Part shown: in pieces, positions 36,901 to 43,912 of the stretch
Numbering within the stretch: position 1 is the first letter of the stretch
Layout of the letters: each line of letters begins with the position of its first letter
Virus record (IMG/VR): IMGVR_UViG_3300029787_000010
Location: 40,981-104,980 of that record
Origin: a virus
Strand: one strand, 5' to 3'
Length of the DNA stretch: 64,000 nt
Position numbers and translations under genes: made by a program
The notes under the pieces: generated by a model
What the model saw: the letters and a program-made list of their open reading frames with translations, nothing else
Database searches by the model: none
Told to the model about the DNA's origin: nothing

Positions 36901-39604
36901 GGTGATGGGCACTGGTATCGCTGTTCCTTTCTTGCTCTTCAAGTAGCGCATCCAGTTCCTCTTGCACATCAAAATAATCATTGGTAATATGGTCCAACTC
37001 TTCTTCCTTTTGCATGGCCAGTCGGCGATGAGGAGTATCGTCCAATGAAGGCGCAGTTTCCATAACCGAATCTCGTTGGCGACGAAGGTCGTCCTGCAAT
37101 TCTTCCTGCTCTTGGATTTCAGTAGAAATGATGTTCATGGCATTTTCTTTCTGCTCGTCCGTCATGTCTGTTGTGGGAACACGAGCAACTTGCTCCCGCA
37201 AAAACTGCAACCTGTCTTGAGAAGTCGCAATCTGCTCGTCTATCTCTACAGCAGCAGGGAGCGTTTGCTCGCCTTCACGCAGCGGCGAAATGTCCTCCCT
37301 CCGGCGAAGAATTTGGTTTTCTTCACTGGGTCTACGCATAACACGAGCAAACTCAGCCGCATCACCCGTCGTGTGGTGAGCGTCGTCGGGTACTGCCGAG
37401 CCGTGATGGATGCCCGACTGAGGGTTCCCCGGAGGAGCAGCCAGTCCCAAATAGGTCGGAGCAGCATGGTGATGACGGGATTCCAAGAAATCAACATCGG
37501 TGTTGCCCAAGTGATAGTACGGGTTGCTGACAGTGACGAGTGCATTTTTCCTGTTCATGAAATGCTCGTCAAGGTGCGCACCGGCTGCTGCAAATCCTTC
37601 GCGTGTTCCGGCTGCGACCAAGTCATGAAACTCTTGAAATTGCTCATCGTGATAACTGCCCGACCACGAACTCTTGTTTCGTGCGGCATGACGGTTGCCT
37701 GCGAATGTTAAACCTCTGCTGACCCCTGCGGGATTCATAGCCGAAGCGAGGTCCGTTGGGTCACGAGCGATGTACTGCCCGTCAACACGCGATGCGTTGA
37801 CTTCGGGCGGAGCAAACGGAGCAGCAAGCCCTCCAGTGTGGACCACGGCTCCGCCCCGACCGGAAATGGCCAAATTCTTCGCAGCCTCCTGTGCTGGCGT
37901 TAGTTCGGGTATCTCAGACAATACACCTCGCTCACCCTCACCAACAACTTCGGGAGCCTCTACTGAGATGGGGCCTTGTGTGTGATGCGTTTTTCCGTCC
38001 GGCGTAGCAAACGCAGCGTGACGCATGTCTTCCACCGTGCGGTAAGTTTTACCGTGACCGCCTGTGCCATGAAGTGTCCAGTGAGTCGCCAATGTACGAG
38101 GGCGGCCTCCGGTGTAGGCTTCCGGATGCCCACCGTTGCCCTCGGTTCTCACGGAGTGGTTGACATGAAATTGCAGGGCGTTGCGAATATCGTTTTGTGC
38201 CTTGAATGAAGAACGCTCCTCGTCAACGGCTGTCAAGAAGTTTTCAATGTCCTGTGGCGTCCATGTGACAAGGCTACTCTTTGGCTCCCATCCGCTGTAA
38301 AACGGATGCTCACCAGCAGGGTAAAACTCGTACCCAGCCTCATTCTGCTTCGGACGAACACCCGCTGCAAGAAGCAATTCTTTACGACTGATAGCACGAG
38401 CATCCAGTTGTCCGTTTTTGTCGCCTTCAACCTGCCTTCGGGTCAACGGCTTCAATTTAATTTCACCGTCTGCATCAACCTTCAAAAAATCATAACCGTG
38501 TTTCGGCTTTTGAGCAGTTTTGTACTTGTCTCGCCTGCGCGTCTCAATATCGGTGTGATACTTATGGTGGGCTGCAATCCCTTGATAAAACGAATTTCCA
38601 AGCGACCCAGTCATTCGGCTGTAGAAGAAAGTGCGACTGTCTTTGTTTGAAGGCGTAGGGACGATAGGCGAGCGTATGGGTTCACCCAAGTTCATCGGTG
38701 CTCGTGTAAAGTGCTTATGATAGCCCGACTCTCGTTGTGCACGGCTGTACTTTGCTCGGGGCACTGAGTAATCCATATCAAGTTCCGGTATGCGCTGGTG
38801 GTCGGGTGATTCTGTCCCGTGTTCTTTCATATGTGCACGAGCAATCCGACGCTTGCCCCTTGTCATCCACTCCATGCCCTCAAAGTAGTCCTTCTCACCC
38901 AACTTCCACTCGGGGTCGTTTTGCCATTTACGCTCATAATCGTCAAGGTGCACTTTCCGGAAAAATTGTTTCAAAGCGGCTTCGTTTTGACCACCTGCAA
39001 TCATGCCTTCCATGGCAGTTTTTGGCGTAGCGCCACCCAAGTTGTCAAGTGGCGTGTCCATCCACTCAGCAAAGTTGTCTTCGTAACGAGCGTGATGAGT
39101 GTGCTCGCTGTCCAATCTACCCATAGCCATGTAGGAAAGAATCGGGTGTATTTGCCCGCCAATACCGGAACTCATGTGGTGCAGAACCCAAGACATTTCT
39201 GCATCAGCGTCCTCTTTGGACTGGCCGGATTCGTAAAACGACCGCACTTTGCGGATATGCAGTGGTGCAATGCCGATTTCGGGATGGGCTTCCAAAAGCG
39301 GGTTGAACTCGGGATGGACGGGGGAAGTGTCGGCGAAGTGCCCGGCTTCGGAATAGGTCTGCTGAGTGGTAGGTGCATTAACACCTTCGTGTGTCCACCG
39401 TCCGCTCATGTCGCCCAAGTCTTGGACGCCCGTCATTCGCTCAGCATGCGGGTGAGCAGGAGCCAGCGTTTCTTGGATGAAAGTCCCGCCCGTATCGGTA
39501 AGTGTAGGGCTGGTTTCGGGGACGAGGGTTTGAGTGTCAATTTGAGCACTCGTGGCTTGGTCAGCCTGTTCAAACTGGTCTTTGAGAAGAATGTCGTCCG
39601 ACAC
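33917..39604 (-). CDS. Very large head-region protein with degenerate DNA-ligase-like region, 1895 aa
   Basis: The start is a GTG at 39604; no better start is seen and the exact N terminus is uncertain. Residues about 1-760 are His/Gly/Pro/Arg-rich with no recognised fold. Residues about 770-940 form a strong coiled coil (EELDALLEEQERNSD, MRALEKDLDQHYEEV). Residues about 1400-1680 follow the order of an ATP-dependent DNA ligase: a motif-I-like site (VSDFPEGPRFFV) lacking the catalytic Lys, HIFDILEFDGSDTYDMPIQE (motif IIIa-like), EGPRILMRDAKSAYMKGE (motif IV-like), then PKWVMLQPGS and an OB-type region. The gene sits between portal and protease genes, suggesting an internal head protein. Enzyme activity is doubtful. 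Confidence 0.7.
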   Translation of the reverse strand: MSDDILLKDQFEQADQATSAQIDTQTLVPETSPTLTDTGGTFIQETLAPAHPHAERMTGVQDLGDMSGRWTHEGVNAPTTQQTYSEAGHFADTSPVHPEFNPLLEAHPEIGIAPLHIRKVRSFYESGQSKEDADAEMSWVLHHMSSGIGGQIHPILSYMAMGRLDSEHTHHARYEDNFAEWMDTPLDNLGGATPKTAMEGMIAGGQNEAALKQFFRKVHLDDYERKWQNDPEWKLGEKDYFEGMEWMTRGKRRIARAHMKEHGTESPDHQRIPELDMDYSVPRAKYSRAQRESGYHKHFTRAPMNLGEPIRSPIVPTPSNKDSRTFFYSRMTGSLGNSFYQGIAAHHKYHTDIETRRRDKYKTAQKPKHGYDFLKVDADGEIKLKPLTRRQVEGDKNGQLDARAISRKELLLAAGVRPKQNEAGYEFYPAGEHPFYSGWEPKSSLVTWTPQDIENFLTAVDEERSSFKAQNDIRNALQFHVNHSVRTEGNGGHPEAYTGGRPRTLATHWTLHGTGGHGKTYRTVEDMRHAAFATPDGKTHHTQGPISVEAPEVVGEGERGVLSEIPELTPAQEAAKNLAISGRGGAVVHTGGLAAPFAPPEVNASRVDGQYIARDPTDLASAMNPAGVSRGLTFAGNRHAARNKSSWSGSYHDEQFQEFHDLVAAGTREGFAAAGAHLDEHFMNRKNALVTVSNPYYHLGNTDVDFLESRHHHAAPTYLGLAAPPGNPQSGIHHGSAVPDDAHHTTGDAAEFARVMRRPSEENQILRRREDISPLREGEQTLPAAVEIDEQIATSQDRLQFLREQVARVPTTDMTDEQKENAMNIISTEIQEQEELQDDLRRQRDSVMETAPSLDDTPHRRLAMQKEEELDHITNDYFDVQEELDALLEEQERNSDTSAHHQEKIDEKAQALKELYAEMRALEKDLDQHYEEVKPGEEPRNREHDTMHEILTNHNSVIEQAAQQVMRAAYEQGFDPIADMGPATAVAWAMRHGNTFANKAPHEAHGLQALHPSFDEVESKTGRKGLLLAQIGLNVQHLAPQLHGEPLSLENEAEDWLEALGMQAAEYDLEGNKAAGKTNIARDEAVAKLRAVHKKLRDKFPAEQAFHVMPVAQFLQNVGGIEELNLRGMGDLHAHVKDDLSYYIDENGDAQPKFAAMSRSAMPHQIMLENNIRGKPHKVADNHPNAPRHQRRARINDALNQLKNVMLSDKGQTADNALLLADGDFIAEKPRPKKGTKVKDKHNAKAHRKLDILDSFLIMPEGHEPAVKPTHIKREKALKYKHIGRAGGHDGDGVQSLYDSPAYRMNWGHIHDVSLGCHIDEDGNMQIYRRDEPQKESLVTPTLENAHALAPEHRAYFGDHRSEVANEERPRSMRESAIGRRHNEQVSAQRNKMDGPSLLASLTNPDFIRKDMPDGVPSLQAMHRIFELDDMEHLKGFTGDWIVSDFPEGPRFFVTKKDGDIESKADLSDEEKAAFKKVSDKDFVIDAIRGKDVIHIFDILEFDGSDTYDMPIQERIKVLRGALESVEMVHTPSASDTKLTDDAGLKSAVKNLEGPRILMRDAKSAYMKGEPRHPKWVMLQPGSEVVLMVLDRRGEGPYQYRLGTGPIAHGEDLGDRRVKHDGDDYMDVGASFQSEDKYDVGDLVRVDVTNVTETEASERQKVYTVHAPKIEGEAEGEGLVSSESLSMLAKGELYHHPVEVFRKGRHVQIKIGDSAVVYKATVRGDEWSVHTPEADNPHVLRLSENQRPFWSPVVGVLLKGKLEIEEKAEVKESTEPAEPLTEPHKVEGTEWKRKKRHILSKSLLLLERLLEKSSVGAVGDYHGGAKGLGFDFATPIQSPSGPTNLNDAKTMPDYDVRDIERDEKESAEDKKKFPKNDALQGDLELTDEKAVIHTD

Positions 39605-39617
39605 ACCATCACCGCCT

Positions 39618-40040
39618 TCAAAGGCGGCTTTGGAGTTTCTGCACCGCTTTGCGAAGTTCGCTCAAAGCAAACTTATGCTCATCAGCACCGACAAGACTCT
39701 TTTGCACTTTTTGCGAACCGCCGTCAAGGAAGTGAGCATCCAAGGTGGAGAGAGCCGTAGGGTAGTGAGGGTTCTTGTCAAGGACATTTGATTTCTCGGA
39801 GGTAGCCCCTTTGTTGGCAATGTCTTCTACACTGATGGTGCGTTGGTTGGTGCTGTAGTATTGGTTCTGCACACCGGTTTCACCGCCGACCTGTACATGA
39901 AACTGAACATCACCGAGGTCAGTGCCTTCTTTTTGAGTGAATCCAACGCCCTGCTCCTTGAGCAAACGCTGTTCCAACTCAATGGCTTCTTTCAACAGTT
40001 GGTCAAACTCGGGGTCCCGTGGTTCAAATCGTGGCTTCAT
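39618..40040 (-). CDS. Small head-region protein, 140 aa
   Basis: ATG at 40040 lies in the recurrent junction TGATACCATG, overlapping translation with the upstream gene's stop. The N terminus is helical and charged (FDQLLKEAIELEQRLLKEQG), the middle is Gly/Gln/Thr-rich (VQVGGETGVQNQYYSTN), and the C terminus is a helix (EHKFALSELRKAVQKLQSR). It is one of three small genes between portal and the 1895-residue protein. It may be a minor head or assembly factor. No family is recognised. Confidence 0.7.
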   Translation of the reverse strand: MKPRFEPRDPEFDQLLKEAIELEQRLLKEQGVGFTQKEGTDLGDVQFHVQVGGETGVQNQYYSTNQRTISVEDIANKGATSEKSNVLDKNPHYPTALSTLDAHFLDGGSQKVQKSLVGADEHKFALSELRKAVQKLQSRL

Positions 40041-40044
40041 GGTA

Positions 40045-40419
40045 TCACTCTATTCCAGTTTGGTTACCGAGGGCTCCTGCGCTCTTGGCCTCGGCGGCAA
40101 GTTGATGAATATCATCCCAATTCATCTCATGGAACGCTTGGTTAGAAGTTGGAATATCAATCCCATCACCGTTATCGTTCTTCAAGATGTCATAGTGAGA
40201 ATCGCCTCGGAACATGTCGGGCATGACATCTACAGGTGCAGCCGTCTTGCGGGACACAAATCCAGCCTTTTTCAACAAGGCTGCTGGGTCGCCAACCAAT
40301 CCTTTGAGAACTTCGTTCTCGGCTTTTAACACTTGCAGATTGCTGTCCATGACTTCCATTTTAGAAATCAATGCGTTCATCAACTGTTCTGCGACGCTCC
40401 CCTCATTGTCGTCAGTCAA
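40045..40419 (-). CDS. Small coiled-coil protein sharing a C-terminal peptide with scaffold, 124 aa
   Basis: A TTG at 40419 is six bases after GAGGTG and is the most likely start; the GTG at 40428 would overlap that site. The N-terminal 45 residues form a coiled coil (AEQLMNALISKMEVMDSNLQ, KAENEVLKGLVG). The C-terminal part contains MNWDDIHQLAAEAK, nearly the same as the last residues of the scaffold (MSWDEVHQLAGRAF). Because scaffold C termini commonly bind capsid or portal, the shared peptide suggests both proteins dock on the same partner. It sits two genes downstream of portal, in order toward the protease. Confidence 0.75.
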   Translation of the reverse strand: MTDDNEGSVAEQLMNALISKMEVMDSNLQVLKAENEVLKGLVGDPAALLKKAGFVSRKTAAPVDVMPDMFRGDSHYDILKNDNGDGIDIPTSNQAFHEMNWDDIHQLAAEAKSAGALGNQTGIE

Positions 40420-40429
40420 GTTGTTCACC

Positions 40430-40777
40430 TCAAAGTGTTCGGTTGTTGCGCCGGCTCATGATAGGACCACGGCGTGAAGTACGAATAGTACCGGGTAGCA
40501 CACGCTCAGTAGTTGCGTGAACACTTTGCACTTCACTGAACTTACGCACAGGTACACCGCCTGCATAAATGTCGTTTACACCAGTTGAAGCAGGCGTAGC
40601 GGATTTGGTGATGGCCGAGGAAACATCTTCGGACAAGTATTCAGCAAACTTGCGCACTTGATTGATGTGGTCTACTGCGCTGTTTTGGTCGTTATTTTCC
40701 AACGCTTTGTAAAAAGCATCAACATGACTGCGCATTTTGCGTGCCATCGGGTCCAGTTTCAAGAGGTCCATGTTCAT
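40430..40777 (-). CDS. Small helical head-region protein, 115 aa
   Basis: The start at 40777 (ATG AAC ATG) follows GTGGG. The N-terminal two-thirds is helical (DPMARKMRSHVDAFYKALEN and SAVDHINQVRKFAEYLSED) and the C-terminal end is basic and disordered (RTSRRGPIMSRRNNRTL). It directly follows portal and precedes the small coiled-coil gene. It may bridge portal and scaffold. No family is recognised. Confidence 0.7.
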   Translation of the reverse strand: MNMDLLKLDPMARKMRSHVDAFYKALENNDQNSAVDHINQVRKFAEYLSEDVSSAITKSATPASTGVNDIYAGGVPVRKFSEVQSVHATTERVLPGTIRTSRRGPIMSRRNNRTL

Positions 40778-40807
40778 CCCACTACTACCTTTGTCTTTAA
40801 GTTTGCT

Positions 40808-42538
40808 TCAAAAACCGCCTGTATTCCGGCGTGCTTGCTCTACTGGTCCGGCTGGTGGACCACGCTGTTGAACGCTGCCAATCGGTGAGCCGGAGCCGGC
40901 TGTTTGGAATCGCTGAGGGCTGGCAGGACCACGGTTTCGCAAACCTCGGCCTTCGCCGCCGGGGTTCATGGCAGCCATACCCGCATTCGCCTGTCCTGCT
41001 AACGCCCCTGCCAGTTGCGGAGGAATGTTGCGAGACGGTAGTCCTCCGGGTTGCGTCATTGGCTGAGGCCCACCGGGCATACCGGGCATACCGGGTTGAC
41101 CGGGTTGACCGGGTGGCATCTCCTGCTTCTTGTAGACGAAGCGAATGTCTCTACCGCCTTCTTCAACAAGTTCTGCTTGGTAGCCAAGTTGAGCCATGCG
41201 TTGAGCAATGTTGACTTCCATTTCATCTCGTCGTAGACGAGTGACTTCGTCCTCTTCTTCGTTGGGGTACAGCGTGAGTTTCCAATCGTGCACATCCATT
41301 TCTTGCATCAAGCGAGGGAACAGGTTCTCAGTGTAGACTTTGTGCCCTGCTTCTACAGCACGATTGGTCACGAGGATTTGCAGACCTTCGTTGTTGAGGC
41401 CACCGGACTTACCTGTGTCCATCATGAAGACATTGGACACACCATAAAACGCAGCAATACGGGTTCGCATTTCATCACGCACCGAGATGTATTGCATTTC
41501 TTCAAGCGTGTCCATGAACTTGACCCAGTTGACTCCGCCACGGCCATTTTGACTTTCAACAGCAATTTTAGGGATGTAATGAGGGTCGCGCTCCATTTTT
41601 TCATCCACGCCTTTCCAAAAAGACTTCATGGATTCTACATTGTCTGTCGTAATTGAAATCAGCCCACGAGGCACACGGCGTTTTGAATAAGCCGTGTACA
41701 TGTAATTATCCATGGCCGTGAGTGTCATGGCCTGTCGCCAAATGGTGGCTACAGGAGAGCGACCATAGAGTTTGGACGGATGGTACTTGCTAACATGGAT
41801 GACTTCGCCTTCAATGTAATACTGTGATTTACCCGGACCACCTGTGTTGACATGGTGCACATCCTCCAACTCGTGTCCACAGATTTCACAATTGTTTTCT
41901 TTCTGCGTGTAGCCACGAACTTGGTCACGATGGATTGGGCAGACTTTGTAGCGACCACCACGCACGCCACGCTTATCAGCAACAATGCGCATAAAAATGG
42001 GGTCGCCTCGCAAAATCTCCTTGACACGGTAGAATTGAATTTCGTTGGACTCCGGGTCCACATAATACTCCTTGACCAAAACAAGGAAAGCATCGTCAAC
42101 AATGTTCAAATCAAACTCAATTTCTCGTAAAACATCAATAAAGCGTTGCTCCATGCTGTTGCGCTGTTCAATCAGCCACTTGGGGTAGACGAGATTGTCG
42201 GGGTCGGGCTTCTCTAATTCAGTAGAGTCGCACTGCTTACACACATCTACATCGTGCTGATACTCCTTGTCACAGACCATGCACTTTCGGTGATACGCTT
42301 TTTCCCAATAGTAGCCCCGTCGGAAAATTTCCTGCTGGAGTGTGGTGATAACGGTTCTTAAAATGACATTTTCATGTGCAACAGAGTACAGAGCAGGGAT
42401 GGTAATACCCTGCATGATAACGGGTTCTTGAATACCCGTCGTCCACAAGGGCATTTGTGGCTCGGGAGTGCGTCGGCGACGGAAGCGGTCAGCCAACCCG
42501 CTAAGGGCTCTTGAAACTCTACCTTTTTCTTCTGCCAT
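40808..42538 (-). CDS. Portal protein with two inserted zinc clusters, 576 aa
   Basis: The ATG at 42538 overlaps the upstream stop (TAATG) and follows GAGGTG. Portal features include a basic N terminus, helix-rich wing and stem regions, and blocks such as HENVILRTVITTLQQEIFRRG, KYHPSKLYGRSPVATIWRQA and GGLNNEGLQILVTNRAVEAG typical of portal families. Two Cys clusters sit in the wing: C86, C89, C100, C103, and C200, H203, C217, C220, probably zinc ribbons. The C terminus is a collagen-like Pro/Gly tail (GQPGQPGMPGMPGG) and a disordered Gly/Arg-rich end. Portals form the dodecameric gate for DNA packaging. Zinc clusters inside a portal are unusual. Confidence 0.85.
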   Translation of the reverse strand: MAEEKGRVSRALSGLADRFRRRRTPEPQMPLWTTGIQEPVIMQGITIPALYSVAHENVILRTVITTLQQEIFRRGYYWEKAYHRKCMVCDKEYQHDVDVCKQCDSTELEKPDPDNLVYPKWLIEQRNSMEQRFIDVLREIEFDLNIVDDAFLVLVKEYYVDPESNEIQFYRVKEILRGDPIFMRIVADKRGVRGGRYKVCPIHRDQVRGYTQKENNCEICGHELEDVHHVNTGGPGKSQYYIEGEVIHVSKYHPSKLYGRSPVATIWRQAMTLTAMDNYMYTAYSKRRVPRGLISITTDNVESMKSFWKGVDEKMERDPHYIPKIAVESQNGRGGVNWVKFMDTLEEMQYISVRDEMRTRIAAFYGVSNVFMMDTGKSGGLNNEGLQILVTNRAVEAGHKVYTENLFPRLMQEMDVHDWKLTLYPNEEEDEVTRLRRDEMEVNIAQRMAQLGYQAELVEEGGRDIRFVYKKQEMPPGQPGQPGMPGMPGGPQPMTQPGGLPSRNIPPQLAGALAGQANAGMAAMNPGGEGRGLRNRGPASPQRFQTAGSGSPIGSVQQRGPPAGPVEQARRNTGGF

Positions 42539-43857
42539 TACAACACCTCTTTCCAACCCATTACCGTGTCTTTGTCAACTGTCCATTCTCCCATTTTCTT
42601 TGCCAGTGCATCGGGGTCGTCTTTCCAGTTTTCATGCTGAACAAACAACCGGAGTTGTTCTTTGAGAAGGGGGTCCTGTTCTTGTAGGCATCGGAGAGCG
42701 GCCTTAGCCTGCATGGACTTAAGTTGCAGGTGAGGAAGGATGCCTTCAAGCACTTTTTTGACATCGGATTTGGATTGGAAATTAACACGGTGAACGCTAC
42801 GGTTGCTGGTTTTGCCTACACGCTCGTTAAGGCTGAGCATACCACAGCCCAGTGTTTTCTGCAAGCGTTCACAATGAATTTTACCACGGTCGCCAGTAGC
42901 GATGGCAGAAGCACGAACTTCTCCACGCTTGGTGATGTAGATTGAGCCGTCTGCGTCAAAGAAACCAGCGGCATAGGCCCATGGGTCTTTGACGATAATG
43001 CCGTGCGAAGTCAACACAGCATACTCGCCACGCCTTGGGGCCTTGATGATGTCAATCTCCTCACCGTACATTTTGAGAAGTTGTGAAACATTGGTGGCTC
43101 CTACACGACCATCTCCTTTGACGATGATGTTGGAAGCGATGGCCCGTGCACTCATATGCCCTTTGTCCACCAGTTCTTGCTTTGCCATTTGCAGAACATT
43201 TTGCTGCTGCTTGGTCAAACTATCAATTTGATGTAGACCGCTGCGCCACATTTTCTTAGCGTCTTGTCGCTGTTGCATAGCATTGACCCAAGCATTTCGC
43301 TCTTCGTCGCCCCACACATCCTCAAACTCGTCCAGCATTTTGAGTGTTTCGTCAGCCACTTCCCACATGTTACAAGCCCGGCGCAGCGTACTTTCACGGG
43401 ACTTAGAAAACAAACGGAGTGATTTCAAGTTCCTATCGGTAAGTCCCAAGTTGCGTATGGTGCTGTGATGGTCCTTCGCCCAAGGGATGGACTCCAAAGT
43501 CTTCTGCACCTCTTCTGCTTTCATAGTGCGCACGCTTTCTATAGCCTTGTCAATCTCGTCACGCATGTCTTTCATGTGCCGACGAGCACGCTTGAAGTTC
43601 TTGACCACATCATCGGCATCCTTGCCAAAGTGACTGATGAACCAAGAGTCTCCGTTGACAGGAAACTCATGCATCTCCACAAAAATATCCGGCTCTTCTA
43701 CACGAGGGAGGGCTTCCTTAGCGATGATGACAGCCGTAGACGGGTCCTGTTTGACCAGTGGATGATGAGAAAGCGTAGAAGCGACCATGTTGCCCAGTTC
43801 GTCCCCCAAGTCAACGAAGTTTTCGCCCACGCCGACCTTTAATGATGACCACATCAT
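42538..43857 (-). CDS. LAGLIDADG-domain protein in the packaging cluster, 439 aa
   Basis: ATG at 43857 follows GGAGGGGG. Residues 1-230 are helical and charged (DDVVKNFKRARRHMKDMRDE, AEEVQKTLESIPWAKDHH) and match no homing-endonuclease part. Residues about 234-266 look like a winged HTH (GHMSARAIASNII, TNVSQLLKMYG). Residues 295-305 hold AAGFFDADGSI, a single LAGLIDADG motif with the expected acidic Asp, followed by an alpha-beta region to about 395. One motif means it would act as a homodimer. It lies between intact terminase and portal genes, has no intein splice signature, and no intron is apparent. It may cut DNA during packaging or be a free-standing homing endonuclease. Confidence 0.7.
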   Translation of the reverse strand: MMWSSLKVGVGENFVDLGDELGNMVASTLSHHPLVKQDPSTAVIIAKEALPRVEEPDIFVEMHEFPVNGDSWFISHFGKDADDVVKNFKRARRHMKDMRDEIDKAIESVRTMKAEEVQKTLESIPWAKDHHSTIRNLGLTDRNLKSLRLFSKSRESTLRRACNMWEVADETLKMLDEFEDVWGDEERNAWVNAMQQRQDAKKMWRSGLHQIDSLTKQQQNVLQMAKQELVDKGHMSARAIASNIIVKGDGRVGATNVSQLLKMYGEEIDIIKAPRRGEYAVLTSHGIIVKDPWAYAAGFFDADGSIYITKRGEVRASAIATGDRGKIHCERLQKTLGCGMLSLNERVGKTSNRSVHRVNFQSKSDVKKVLEGILPHLQLKSMQAKAALRCLQEQDPLLKEQLRLFVQHENWKDDPDALAKKMGEWTVDKDTVMGWKEVL

Positions 43858-43900
43858 GCCCCCTCCATTGTGTTGAGCGAGGCCATCTCTTTATGACACT

Positions 43901-43912
43901 TTAGGTCCCTAA
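43901..43912. repeat. Palindrome TTAGGTCCCTAA at the terminase stop
   Basis: TTAGG-TC-CCTAA is an inverted repeat overlapping the TAG stop of the terminase gene, 44 bases before the LAGLIDADG start. A version differing by one base, TTAGGGCCCTAA, lies at 63115-63126 beside the late promoter. It could be an operator. Confidence 0.4.

Noticed and set aside
38819-39760. Long plus-strand frame (313 codons), and similar ones at 34778-35665 and 28996-29811
   Set aside because: Antisense shadows of the strongly supported minus-strand genes; composition is Cys/His/Phe/Ser-rich without domain motifs.
41040-41112. Collagen-like repeat of the portal as a separate gene or mobile sequence
   Set aside because: It is an in-frame Pro/Gly tail of the portal; short repeats of this type are common in disordered virion protein ends.
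42538-43857. Intein or group I intron origin for the LAGLIDADG domain
   Set aside because: The gene is free-standing, has no N-terminal Cys/Ser splice block or C-terminal His-Asn, and neighbouring terminase and portal frames are intact.
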